Assembly (NCBI GenBank): GCA_017635875.1
Contig: JAGBKP010000153.1
Location: 1-35,520 of the forward strand
Direction of reading: 5' to 3'
Length of the DNA: 35,520 bases
Source: Selenomonadaceae bacterium
GTDB lineage: Bacteria > Bacillota > Negativicutes > Selenomonadales > Selenomonadaceae
A program made the position numbers and the translations under genes. Below are positions 16,250-25,182 of the stretch, piece by piece (positions within the stretch are counted from its first letter, which is position 1; the number at the start of each line of letters is the position of its first letter). Under the pieces are notes generated by a model that saw nothing but the letters and a program-made list of their open reading frames with translations, had not been told where the DNA came from and did not search any database.

Positions 16250-17584
16250 ATGAACATAGTTATAGTAGGCGCGGGCAAGCTCGGCTACAGTATCGCGGAG
16301 CTTTTGGCGCAAGAAGATCACGAAGTCACAGTCGTCGATAACGACAAAAATCAGCTCGTCGCCGTGGACAATACTTTAGACGTGCTTACGATATATCACG
16401 GCGGCGGCATTGTATCTCTTTTTAACGACCCTAATCTTAAAAATGCGGATATGCTTATAGCCGCCACCGGCTGGGACGATACAAACGTCGCGCTTTGCGC
16501 CCTTGCAAAAGCCCACGGCGCGCAAAGCGCAGTCGCCCGCGTAAGGGAAGATATGACAAGGGACGCCAAAGAGAGGTTGATGGAAACCTTTAAAATCGAC
16601 CTCATCTTAAACCCCGAACTACTCGCCGCGACGGAAATTCATCGAGTGCTTATGACCCCAGACGCTTTAAATATCGCCGAATTTGCGCACGGAAAAATCC
16701 GCTTGTTTGAAATAAAAATCCCCAAACGCTCGAAGATTTTAGGCAAATCCTTAAAAGACGTGCGCTTGCCGCCCGGCGTTTTGGTGGGTATGATTTTTCG
16801 CGGTCAGCGTATGATTATCCCGCACGGCGACTATACTTTCCAGCTTCACGACAACGCCTATTTTATCGGCGTACCCGAAGAAATCGAAAAGTTCAGCCAA
16901 AACTTCACCGAACAGAAAGCGAAACATATCGAACGCGCTATGATAATTGGCGCGGGACGCGCGGGCAGATTTTTGACTAAAATGCTCGACAACTCCGGCG
17001 TAAGGGTAAAACTTATAGATATTGACGAAGAACGCCTCAGAATGGTCGCGGCGGATTTGAAAAATTCTCTCGCGATTTTGGGCGATGGCACGGATATAGA
17101 CCTGCTTATCGAAGAAGAAGCCGCATCCGCCGACACTTTCATCTGCCTTACCGACGACGACAAATTAAACCTTATGCTCGCGCTACTTGCCAAGCATCTA
17201 AACGTACCTCATACCGTCGTTAGAGTGTACCGCGAAGAATACGAGGCGCTTATGGAAAAAGTGGGCGTAAATTACGCCGTATCTGCGCGGCATCTTGCCG
17301 CAAGCGAAGTTATGGCATTCGCGCGGCAAGGCAGCGTTAAAAAAGTGTCATACCTTGAAGGCGCAAAAGCCGAAGCAGTTGAGGTAATCGTGCAAGAAGG
17401 CGCGAAAATCGCAGGCGTCCCCCTTATGAACGCAAAACTTCCCCGCGAATGCCTGGTTTCCGCTTTCGTCCGCGACGGCGAAGCCCTTATCCCTAGAGGC
17501 AACACCATACTCCAAGCAGGCGACAGAGTCATCGTCTTTTTGGAATCCGGCGCGTCCAATAAGGTTATGGAATATTTTAAATAA
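16250..17584 (+). CDS. trkA: Potassium uptake regulator TrkA
   Basis: 444-residue cytoplasmic gating subunit of Trk/Ktr K+ channels. It has two RCK units. Rossmann 1 begins MNIVIVGAGKLGYSIAELL with acidic VVDND, followed by a TrkA_C domain near 140-225. Rossmann 2 is RAMIIGAGRAGRFLTKML, followed by a second TrkA_C near 360-444. It binds NAD(H)/ATP in the family. It is encoded upstream of two trkH-like genes, separated from them by two repeat elements. Confidence 0.95.
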   Translation: MNIVIVGAGKLGYSIAELLAQEDHEVTVVDNDKNQLVAVDNTLDVLTIYHGGGIVSLFNDPNLKNADMLIAATGWDDTNVALCALAKAHGAQSAVARVREDMTRDAKERLMETFKIDLILNPELLAATEIHRVLMTPDALNIAEFAHGKIRLFEIKIPKRSKILGKSLKDVRLPPGVLVGMIFRGQRMIIPHGDYTFQLHDNAYFIGVPEEIEKFSQNFTEQKAKHIERAMIIGAGRAGRFLTKMLDNSGVRVKLIDIDEERLRMVAADLKNSLAILGDGTDIDLLIEEEAASADTFICLTDDDKLNLMLALLAKHLNVPHTVVRVYREEYEALMEKVGVNYAVSARHLAASEVMAFARQGSVKKVSYLEGAKAEAVEVIVQEGAKIAGVPLMNAKLPRECLVSAFVRDGEALIPRGNTILQAGDRVIVFLESGASNKVMEYFK

Positions 17585-17593
17585 TTAAAAACC

Positions 17594-17677
17594 GTACTTT
17601 TCTTTCTTTCTTTTTCTTGAAAGAAAAAGAAAGTAAGAAAAGTACCAAAAGAAAGAAAGAAAAAGAACTTTAATATA
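17594..17677 (+). repeat. Hairpin plus mirror-repeat (triplex-type) element, copy 4
   Basis: Pyrimidine arm 17594-17618, 2-nt loop, purine arm 17621-17645 (one mismatch), centre GTACC. The mirror arm 17647-17667 matches 20 of 21 positions; the one difference is the T in the first purine arm. The tail is ACTTTAATAT. It follows trkA in sense orientation. Confidence 0.9.
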
Positions 17678-17710
17678 AAAATAAAGAAAAGACTAATCAA
17701 TAGAGTTTGA

Positions 17711-17795
17711 TAAAGTTTTTTCTTTCTCTTTTTTCTTTGTTACTTTCTTTTTTCTCTTTCTTTTTTTCAAAAAAGAAAGAGAAAAAAGAAAGTAA
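17711..17795 (-). repeat. Hairpin plus mirror-repeat (triplex-type) element, copy 5
   Basis: Minus-strand orientation. Mirror arms 17716-17738 and 17744-17766 are exact over 23 nt around GTTAC. Pyrimidine 17740-17766 and purine 17769-17795 form a perfect 27-bp hairpin. It is identical in its core to copy 6 at 29474-29553, and tail-to-tail with copy 4. Confidence 0.9.
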
Positions 17796-17821
17796 ATAAA
17801 TAGTAATAAAGGTGCAATAAT

Positions 17822-18985
17822 ATGAAAACGAATCTTGATATCGCTCTTATGTGGTTTACTGCGGCGACGATATTTTCGTTGCCGTTTTTTTTTGTCGGAA
17901 CAGATTTTCCCACGGCTTTTTTGGAGGCTGCAGCGGCTCTTACTTCCGTTGGGATTACAAATATTTCAAACGAAAACCCGATGTATTTTTACAGAGCATT
18001 TTTATCGTTTTTTGGCGGAATTTTATTTTTGATTACTCTTCCGAAACTGATAAATACGAGCGACAGTTTTAAGTTTGCCATACACGAAAACATATCCGTA
18101 AAAAAACTTATTCGGACATATATTTTGCTCTTTGTTTTTGGCGTAATTTTATATTTTATCTGCGGCGAAAATTTATATAACGCCGGCGTATTTTCCGCGC
18201 TTACCGTTTCTACTACGGGGAGCGTTGTTTTGCCCGCAAATCTCATTCAGCCCGCAAATATTTTAATGTTTTTTTCGATTATTTTTCCGCTTTTATATAT
18301 AATTATAAATTTCAAAGTATCGATAATTTCGGTTTTTAAAAGGGAACAGTTTAAATTTTTTATGCTGATGTTTTTACTCGCGCTGGCGTATTTATTGATA
18401 AATAAAATTCCGATAACTACGGCGATTTTTTATGCGCTTTCATTTATATCCACAACGGGTTTTTATACGGAAAATTTTTACGATTTAAATAATCATCCGA
18501 CTTTTATCTTATACGGTTTGGCGTTTGTCGGCGGACTTATAGGAAGCGTCGGAGGCGGGATAAAAATATTTCGTCTTTTAATGCTTTTCAGAATTTTTTT
18601 GACAGAATTAAAACACACTTTATATCCAAGAATGGTGACGGTGATAAAATTAAACGGGACCTTTGCGCCGCATAAAATTATCGGCAAAGTTTTAATATTT
18701 TTCTTTTTGTATTGTTCGGGAATTTTCGCTTTCAGTTTAATTTTATCCGCCTGCGGAATAAGTTACGAAAACTCCGCCGCCATAGCTTTTGCTTTTTTTA
18801 CTACTGTAGGAATTATCGACGCAAATTTAAAGGAAACGATTTTTTCTTCGGGAATTTTTTTGAAAATTGTTGTGGCTTTTATATTTATAATTTTACGGTT
18901 AAAAATTTTTATTTTCTTCATTGTTTTGCAATCGTTTTATGAAAAAATAATTACATCGGGGGCTCATTCTTGGAAAAGACAATAG
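17822..18985 (+). CDS. TrkH-like potassium channel subunit, N-terminally short
   Basis: 387 residues with about 9-10 membrane helices. Four pore loops are visible: ALTSVGIT, TVSTTGSV, FISTTGFY and FTTVGIID, each with the filter glycine. The GGGIKIFR motif before the fourth repeat is family-typical. Compared with its 482-residue neighbour, it lacks the first 70 or so residues before pore loop 1. The ATG has AAAGGTG 8 nt upstream, and a stop lies five codons upstream in frame. The sequence is very Phe/Ile-rich and diverged from usual TrkH. It overlaps the next gene by 16 nt. Confidence 0.8.
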   Translation: MKTNLDIALMWFTAATIFSLPFFFVGTDFPTAFLEAAAALTSVGITNISNENPMYFYRAFLSFFGGILFLITLPKLINTSDSFKFAIHENISVKKLIRTYILLFVFGVILYFICGENLYNAGVFSALTVSTTGSVVLPANLIQPANILMFFSIIFPLLYIIINFKVSIISVFKREQFKFFMLMFLLALAYLLINKIPITTAIFYALSFISTTGFYTENFYDLNNHPTFILYGLAFVGGLIGSVGGGIKIFRLLMLFRIFLTELKHTLYPRMVTVIKLNGTFAPHKIIGKVLIFFFLYCSGIFAFSLILSACGISYENSAAIAFAFFTTVGIIDANLKETIFSSGIFLKIVVAFIFIILRLKIFIFFIVLQSFYEKIITSGAHSWKRQ

Positions 18986-20418
18986 TTGCAAAAATTTTAA
19001 GCGTAATGACCGTTTTTTTTATCGGCGCGCTGCTTTTGCCTATGACTTTATCTCTTATAATGGAAGATATCGTAGGCGGCGCGGTGTTTTTTCTCGTATT
19101 TTTAATCGCGCTTATTATCGCTTTTGAACTTCGGAATTATTCAAAAAAAGTGGTTGAGGATGTTAATATAAACATAAAAGACAGCATCGCCGTCACTGTT
19201 GTGGGCTGGTTTTTGCTGTCTGTTCTCGGGATGCTGCCGTATTATCTTTCGGGCGCGTTAAGCCTAATAGATTCGTTCGTGGAATCGGTATCGGGTTTTG
19301 CAAGCGTCGGAGGCTCTGCCGCAGTCAGCGTAGACGCGTTTACGCCGTCTATGCTTCTTTGGCGTTCGCTGACGAATTGGATGGGCGGGCTTGGAATTGT
19401 TTTGCTCTTTATGGCGCTTATTCCCCAAAAGGGCGCGCGGTTTATGATAAAGGCGGAAAACGCGGTAAACAGCGAAAGACAGCTTCCAAGAATGAGGGAC
19501 AACGCGAAGGCGCTCCTTACTATTTATTTTATTTTAACGGCTGTCTGCGCTTGGGTTTTTATTGTTTTGGGCGCGGATATATTCAGCGGAATAAACCACG
19601 CGATGACAACTATCGCAACGGGAGGTTTTTCCGTTTTTGACGACGGACTGGCCCATTACAAAAATCCCGCCATTGAATTTGCGGCGGCGATTTTTATGAT
19701 AATCGCTTCCGTGAGTTTTTCCGTATATCTTTCCGCCGCAAAAGGGAATTTTTCTGCACTTTTTAAAAGCACGGAAATAAGAGTTTTTTTCTCTTTAATT
19801 TTTATCGCGACAATGTTAATTACGCTCGATTTATTTTTTAACGGCGATGTTAATTTTTTACGTTCTTTGCATCTCGCATTCTTTCACGTTAGCTCGATGA
19901 TTTCCACCACCGCTTTTGCTGTTTCGGATTTTGACACTTGGCCGCCTCTTTCTAAAGGCGCGCTTTTATTTCTTATGTTCATAGGCGGCTCTGCCGGCTC
20001 TACCGCAGGCGGGCTTAAAATTTTCCGTCTTGTGCTTCTCTGCAAAATGGCGGGGGTAATTTTACGGCAAAGACTTCACCCTTATCAAATAATCGACGCG
20101 AAAGTAAACGGAAAAGTAGTTGAAGACGAGATTTTTTTCGCGGCGGGAAGATTTTTTTTCGCGACGATTTTAATAGACGCGACTTTCGCGGGATTTATGA
20201 TTTTAAACGGGCTTGATATGGACAGCGCGATTTTAGTTTCCATATCCACTATGTCTTCCGTCGGTCCGGGTTTTGGAATAGAGGGCGCGATGAGCAATTA
20301 TTCTCTTTTGCCGGATTTCAGCAAAATTTTAGCCGCCCTCGTTATGATTTTGGGGCGGCTTGAAATATTTACCGTTTTGGTGTTTTTTACGAGAGATTTT
20401 TGGAAAGAAAAATGGTGA
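18970..20418 (+). CDS. trkH: TrkH-family potassium uptake protein
   Basis: 482 residues, full length for TrkH. The four MPM repeats have pore loops SGFASVGGS, TTIATGGFS, SMISTTAFA and TMSSVGPGFG. The third loop has Ala where the filter Gly is expected (usual TTTGF), which could alter ion selectivity. The GSTAGGLKIFR motif is intact. The TTG start overlaps the end of the upstream trkH-like gene; its ribosome site is weak, suggesting coupling. It probably forms K+ channels gated by the TrkA encoded upstream. Confidence 0.92.
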   Translation: MEKTIVAKILSVMTVFFIGALLLPMTLSLIMEDIVGGAVFFLVFLIALIIAFELRNYSKKVVEDVNINIKDSIAVTVVGWFLLSVLGMLPYYLSGALSLIDSFVESVSGFASVGGSAAVSVDAFTPSMLLWRSLTNWMGGLGIVLLFMALIPQKGARFMIKAENAVNSERQLPRMRDNAKALLTIYFILTAVCAWVFIVLGADIFSGINHAMTTIATGGFSVFDDGLAHYKNPAIEFAAAIFMIIASVSFSVYLSAAKGNFSALFKSTEIRVFFSLIFIATMLITLDLFFNGDVNFLRSLHLAFFHVSSMISTTAFAVSDFDTWPPLSKGALLFLMFIGGSAGSTAGGLKIFRLVLLCKMAGVILRQRLHPYQIIDAKVNGKVVEDEIFFAAGRFFFATILIDATFAGFMILNGLDMDSAILVSISTMSSVGPGFGIEGAMSNYSLLPDFSKILAALVMILGRLEIFTVLVFFTRDFWKEKW

Positions 20419-20462
20419 AAATTACACGGCAACCGTTTCCTTATCGGATACTCTTTTAGAGA

Positions 20463-21305
20463 TTACCTTAAAAGCATTATTTTATCCATCGGTAAATTTG
20501 TAACGCGAGCGATGATTTCTATCGGTATGTTTTCTTTTAGCATATTGGCAGCAGTGGAAGCAATGCCTTTTTCCATGCCTTCTTCCATATAATATTCTTT
20601 CCAAGCCTCGCGAGCCTCGTTTTCATCGTATTCTAACATTGCCATAGTAAAAACCTCCTTAGCGTTTTCCTTTAAATATTCTTTCATAACGTTGTTTTCT
20701 ATGCAATATTTGACGGCGTTCTTTATAGCGTCGTCAAGCGAGAGACCGCCTCTCGCTCCATATTTTACCTTATCCACAAAAACGCTGTAATTCTTCAAAT
20801 ATCCGCATTTTGTGAGCAAATCCTGCCCAACGCCGTAATTTATATTGTATGCCGTGAGTTTTAACTCCAGCGAATGAGCGTCTCCGTCAAAAGCGTCCGA
20901 GAGTTTCATTTCCTTTTTTAACGGCGCATATTCGTCGCCGTTGTACAATACGATAAATTCAGGCGTTGGAAATTTTATAAGTTTCGGCTGATAGAGTTTA
21001 CGCTTGTTTTCAACCAAATTATTCAGAAGCTCCGTAACGTACGACAAGCACCTAAAAGGCAGATTTTCGCTTAATATAGTTTGATGCTCCACCAATACCA
21101 AAGATTTTCCGCCTATTGTGCAACTTATATCGTTCTTTTGCTTTTTGAAAAATGTGCCGGGCAAAGTGGTAATGGTAAGTTCGTTCGTATCGGTATAGTT
21201 CGTGTTTAATATGGCGTTGCATAATGAGAGTAGCCTTTTCTTATCCTTAAAATAGTGGCAAAACACCGAATCTCGATATTGTTTGCTGCCCGTTTCTCCC
21301 GTCAT
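20463..21305 (-). CDS. Rpn-family recombination-promoting nuclease / putative transposase
   Basis: 280 residues from ATG 21305 (AAGGTG site; the longer frame to 21368 has no better start). The N-terminal SKQYRDSVFCHYFKDKKRLLSLCNAIL and NDISCTIGGKSLVLVEHQ fit the PD-(D/E)XK nuclease-like core of the Rpn/PDDEXK transposase family, followed by PTPEFIVLYNGDE, a helical middle and a C-terminal MEEGMEKGIA helix. Family members in E. coli nick DNA and promote RecA-independent recombination. An isolated gene, related to the broken copy at 6204-6824. Confidence 0.85.
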   Translation of the reverse strand: MTGETGSKQYRDSVFCHYFKDKKRLLSLCNAILNTNYTDTNELTITTLPGTFFKKQKNDISCTIGGKSLVLVEHQTILSENLPFRCLSYVTELLNNLVENKRKLYQPKLIKFPTPEFIVLYNGDEYAPLKKEMKLSDAFDGDAHSLELKLTAYNINYGVGQDLLTKCGYLKNYSVFVDKVKYGARGGLSLDDAIKNAVKYCIENNVMKEYLKENAKEVFTMAMLEYDENEAREAWKEYYMEEGMEKGIASTAANMLKENIPIEIIARVTNLPMDKIMLLR

Positions 21306-21570
21306 CGCTTCACCTTCTTTTTGGGGTATTATATCATATTTATAGGGAAAACAACAGTTGAAATTCAAATAAATCTGTTTGGTTTTGATTAAGAAATATC
21401 GCCGCCTATACAGTTAGCATATCATTTTCGTTTATAAATTATTTCTTCTCCCCGCCATTAGCCCAAAACAAGCAAAAATTAAACTTTATATGAAATTTTT
21501 AAGCAGGAAGAAAGAGAATATTTGTAGAAGTTATACGGATATATTTATAAATTGTTTGGAGAGATGAATT
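21306..21570. promoter_or_regulatory. Intergenic region between rpn-like gene and topB
   Basis: A TATAAT on the minus strand (revcomp of 21328-21333) sits 22 bp before the nuclease start, with no clear -35. On the plus strand TTGTAG and TTATAA at 17 bp (about 21521-21549) are a weak candidate promoter for topB. Nothing else was recognised. Confidence 0.35.
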
Positions 21571-23631
21571 TTGATACTTTATATAGCCGAAAAGCCCAGT
21601 ATGGCAAGGGAACTTGCCGCCGTTTTGGGCGTATCCGCCAAAGGGAACGGATATATTGAAACAAAAGGCGGCGTCGTCACTTGGCTTTTCGGTCATATCC
21701 TCAGGCAAGCGGAGCCGAACGAATACGACGAAAAATATAAGCGTTGGAACGTCGATGATTTGCCCATAATCCCCGAAAAATGGAAGATGCTGGTCTCTGA
21801 AACCGCCGTAAATCAGTTTAATATTGTAAAAAATCTAATCGAAAAAGCAGACGTTATCGTACACGCCGGCGACCCGGACAGAGAAGGGCAACTTCTTGTG
21901 GACGAGGTTTTGGACTACTTAAATTGCAAAAAGCCCGTAAAACGCATTTTGCTGAACGCTTTAGACGAAGAAAGCATAAGAGAAGCAAACGACAGCTTAA
22001 AAGACAACAATGATTTTTTGCCGCTTAAAAATTCTGCTCTCGCAAGGTCAAGAGCGGACTGGATTGTAGGTATGAATCTTTCGAGAGCATATACTTTGGC
22101 GGCAAGAAAAGCCGGTTACGAGGATTTAATCCTCCCCATAGGCAGGGTGAAAACGCCGACTCTTGCGCTTGTGGTGCGAAGGGAACGAGAAATCGCAAAT
22201 TTTACGCCTGCAAAATATTATGTGATAAAGGCGAAATTTACAAAAAAAGACGCGGGATTTTTCGCAAAATGGCAGCCAAACGACGAATTAAAAGGACTTG
22301 ACAGCGAAGGGCGACTTATTGACCCACAAATCGCCAAAGCTATGGCGGAAAATTTTGCAAAAGAGCCGACGGAAGGCAAAGTCGCTTCTTACGAAAAGAA
22401 GAAGAAAAAAGAAAATCCGCCGCTTCCATTTTCCCTTTCCTCACTTCAAGTAATGGCGGGCAAGCGTTTCGGTTACGAGCCGCAACTTGTCTTAGACACG
22501 GCGCAAAAACTCTACGAAAAAAAGCTCACAACCTATCCGCGCTCGGATTCTGAGTATTTGCCGGAAAATCAATTCAAAGACGCGCCGCGAATTTTAAATA
22601 ATCTTTCGGCATTAAACGAAGAATTTAACGCTTGGACAAAAAACGCAGACGCGAAACTAAAGAGCCGCGCTTGGAACGACAAGAAAATCTCCGCCCACCA
22701 CGCCGTTATTCCCACAAAAGTAGCGGCAAACCCCGCCTCTATGACGGAAACCGAGCGAAATATCTATTCTCTCATCGCGCGGCAATACATAGCGCAGTTC
22801 TACAGCGAACACACCTTCTACGCCACAAAACTTACGATAACCTATCACGGCGAAATCTTCACCGCAACTGGCAACACGGAAATAGACGCGGGCTGGAAAG
22901 CACTTTATAAAGCCGTAAAAAAAGAAGGGGACGACGAAAACGCCGTCTTGCCGCCGATGAAAACGGGCGACAAGGTTACTTTCACGGACAGCGTAACCGA
23001 AGAAAAGATTACAAAGCCGCCCGCAAGGTTTAAAGCGTCAACCCTTCTTGCGGCGATGAAGGGAATTCACGCTTACGTTAAAGACGAAAGCCTTAAAAAA
23101 CAGCTGAAATCCGTCTACGGCATAGGCACGGAAGCGACGCGCGCGGGAATTATAGACGAGCTTATAAAGCGAAGATTTTTGGTTGAAAAAGGGAAAGCCA
23201 AGGAACTTATCCCAAGCGACGAAGCTAATTTAATGATAGATTTAATGCCGGACGATATGACTTACCCCGATAAAACCGCCGTTTGGGAAGAATATTTGGG
23301 ACAGATGGCAAATAACAAAGGCACTTTAAAAAGCTTTCTAAACGAACAAATAAACTTTATAAAGGAACTCATAGAAAAGTCTAAAAAGGTAGAAATAAAG
23401 CCTGTGGGAAAATTCCCCTGCGCTTGCGGCAAAGGGTCGCTGGTAAGGCGAAGGGGAAAGAACGGTTATTTTTGGGGTTGCAGCGCGTATCCCGCTTGCC
23501 GCATAACCACTGAAGACAAAAACGGCGCGCCCGATATGGAAAAGTTAAGGGGCAGGCGAACCGCTTCCAAAAGTTTCGGCGTTAATAATACGGTGCCTGA
23601 TGATGTAATGGCGCTTTTGAATGAAATTTAA
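21571..23631 (+). CDS. topB: DNA topoisomerase III (type IA)
   Basis: 686 residues. The TOPRIM domain starts ILYIAEKPSMARELA and contains the acidic HAGDPDREGQLLVDEVL. The catalytic tyrosine is in LTTYPRSDSEYLP at about residue 310. The C-terminal zinc-ribbon-like segment is FPCACGKGSLVRRRGKNGYF WGCSAYPACR (given in two parts). It relaxes negative supercoils and decatenates single-strand-containing intermediates. The TTG start at 21571 has GGAGAG at good spacing. The length resembles TopB/TraE-type enzymes often carried on mobile elements, but the neighbourhood shows no conjugation genes. Confidence 0.94.
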   Translation: MILYIAEKPSMARELAAVLGVSAKGNGYIETKGGVVTWLFGHILRQAEPNEYDEKYKRWNVDDLPIIPEKWKMLVSETAVNQFNIVKNLIEKADVIVHAGDPDREGQLLVDEVLDYLNCKKPVKRILLNALDEESIREANDSLKDNNDFLPLKNSALARSRADWIVGMNLSRAYTLAARKAGYEDLILPIGRVKTPTLALVVRREREIANFTPAKYYVIKAKFTKKDAGFFAKWQPNDELKGLDSEGRLIDPQIAKAMAENFAKEPTEGKVASYEKKKKKENPPLPFSLSSLQVMAGKRFGYEPQLVLDTAQKLYEKKLTTYPRSDSEYLPENQFKDAPRILNNLSALNEEFNAWTKNADAKLKSRAWNDKKISAHHAVIPTKVAANPASMTETERNIYSLIARQYIAQFYSEHTFYATKLTITYHGEIFTATGNTEIDAGWKALYKAVKKEGDDENAVLPPMKTGDKVTFTDSVTEEKITKPPARFKASTLLAAMKGIHAYVKDESLKKQLKSVYGIGTEATRAGIIDELIKRRFLVEKGKAKELIPSDEANLMIDLMPDDMTYPDKTAVWEEYLGQMANNKGTLKSFLNEQINFIKELIEKSKKVEIKPVGKFPCACGKGSLVRRRGKNGYFWGCSAYPACRITTEDKNGAPDMEKLRGRRTASKSFGVNNTVPDDVMALLNEI

Positions 23632-23640
23632 CATCTCTAA

Positions 23641-23736
23641 AACTCCTCCCACCGCTTCGCGGTCTCCCTCCTCAAAGAGGAGGGCAAGTCTTGCCTCCCT
23701 CAAAGAGGGAGGTGTCACGAAGTGACGGAGGGAGTT
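23641..23736. repeat. REP-like GC-rich palindromic repeat
   Basis: AACTCCTCCC...GGAGGGAGTT termini enclose nested hairpins: CCGCTTCGCGG, CCCTCCTCAAAGAGGAGGG, CCTCCCTCAAAGAGGGAGG and TCACGAAGTGA. This is a dispersed intergenic repeat type seen in many Firmicutes. It lies between topB and the CorC gene. Confidence 0.8.
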
Positions 23737-23792
23737 ATCAAAAAAATAAGCCTTAAATTCGTAATTGTTAATGGTTTTACGAAAGGAACAAT

Positions 23793-25097
23793 ATGGATTT
23801 TCTATCCGTTTTAATGCAACTGTCTATAGTTTTTTTCCTCATATTTATGAACGGTTTTTTCGTAGCGGCCGAATTCGCCTGCGTCAAAGTGCGCCCATCG
23901 CGCGTTGAAACGCTAATCACAGAGGGCAACAGCCGCGCAAAATACGTTAAAGAACTTATCGACCACTTAGACGCGTCGCTATCCGTCACGCAGCTTGGCA
24001 TAACGCTTGCGTCCCTCGCTCTTGGCTGGGTGGGCGAACCTTTTGTGGCGACGCTTATACTTCCCGTTACGCGGCTTTTGGGGTTCGACGATGTTTTCGG
24101 GCACACCGTTTCGGTTATAGTCGGTTTTTCCATTATCACGGCTATGCACATCATTTTAGGCGAGCTTACGCCAAAATCTATGGCTATAGCTGACGTTGAA
24201 AGAATCGCCCTCTTTGTCGCCCTTCCTCTCTTGCTCTTTGAAAAAGTGATGCGTCCATTCGTGTGGCTTCTTAATACTCTCGCAAACGGCGTTATAAAAG
24301 CTATGGGTTTTGAAGGCGCGAATGAAAACGAGTCGGCGCATACGGAAGACGAAATTCGCCTGCTTGTGGAAGAGAGTCACCGTCAAGGGCTTATAAACGA
24401 TACCGAAATTGATTTGGTGGATAACGTCTTTGATTTCACCGAACTTACGGTGCGAGAAATTATGGTGCCGCGTACGGATATGATTTGCCTGTATTTGGAA
24501 GACCCGTTTGAAAAAAATCTCGCCGTTTTAACCGACGAACAACTCACGCGCTACCCGATATGCCGCGAGGACAAAGACCACATCATAGGCTTTTTGCACG
24601 TTAAAGACCTTATTCCGTACCTATCGTCCGGCAAACGCCCGCGTCTTCGTAAACTTCGCCGAAAAGCTCTTGTTGTCCCCGAAAGTATGGAAGTAAGCGT
24701 CCTCTTAAAAACTATGCAGGAGGAAAAATCGCAGCTTGCGGTCGTTGTGGACGAATACGGCGGCACGGCGGGAATGGTGACAATAGAAGACATCGTTGAA
24801 GAAATAGTGGGCGATATTCAGGACGAATTCGACGAAGAGCGTCCTATGGCGGAAACCAGAGGAAACGGCGTATATTCCGTAGACGCAAAGATGCTTCTTG
24901 AAGAACTTGACGATATGCTTGGAATAACGATAGAAGAAGAAGACGTGGATTCTGTCGGCGGCTGGCTGAACGACAAGATAGGCGGCGACGGAAAAATAGG
25001 TCAAATGACCGCGTTTAACGGCAACCGTTTCTTCGTTGAGGAAATGGACGGCGCGCGCATTACCCGAGTGCTTATAGCTCTTGTTGACGACGTATGA
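23793..25097 (+). CDS. CorC/HlyC-family (CNNM) membrane protein with CBS pair
   Basis: 434 residues. The DUF21/CNNM transmembrane domain (about 1-200; NGFFVAAEFACVKVR, LGELTPKSMAI) is followed by tandem CBS domains (about 215-335; VREIMVPRTDMICL, DEYGGTAGMVTIEDIVEEIVGDI) and a C-terminal CorC_HlyC transporter-associated domain (350-430). The family is often annotated as hemolysin, but current evidence favours Mg2+/metal efflux or homeostasis. The ATG has AAAGGAA 6 nt upstream. Confidence 0.92.
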   Translation: MDFLSVLMQLSIVFFLIFMNGFFVAAEFACVKVRPSRVETLITEGNSRAKYVKELIDHLDASLSVTQLGITLASLALGWVGEPFVATLILPVTRLLGFDDVFGHTVSVIVGFSIITAMHIILGELTPKSMAIADVERIALFVALPLLLFEKVMRPFVWLLNTLANGVIKAMGFEGANENESAHTEDEIRLLVEESHRQGLINDTEIDLVDNVFDFTELTVREIMVPRTDMICLYLEDPFEKNLAVLTDEQLTRYPICREDKDHIIGFLHVKDLIPYLSSGKRPRLRKLRRKALVVPESMEVSVLLKTMQEEKSQLAVVVDEYGGTAGMVTIEDIVEEIVGDIQDEFDEERPMAETRGNGVYSVDAKMLLEELDDMLGITIEEEDVDSVGGWLNDKIGGDGKIGQMTAFNGNRFFVEEMDGARITRVLIALVDDV

Positions 25098-25100
25098 CGA

Positions 25101-25161
25101 ACACAGGGGCTCCGCCCCCGTACCCCCGCAAGGGGAACTTGTCCCCCTTGACCCCCATTTT
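25101..25161. repeat. GGGGCTCCGCCCC hairpin repeat 1
   Basis: GGGGC-tcc-GCCCC followed by GCAAGGGG...CCCCCTTGACCCCC, ending in a T run. A related unit is at 30245-30325. It sits between the CorC and hexokinase genes and accounts for the spurious N-terminal extension of the hexokinase frame. Confidence 0.7.
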
Positions 25162-25182
25162 TGTTTTTTGAGAGGAATAATT

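Noticed and set aside
25081-25182. 34-residue N-terminal extension of the hexokinase frame
   Set aside because: It is encoded by the GGGGC hairpin repeat and overlaps the CorC gene end; the ATG at 25183 has a proper ribosome binding site.
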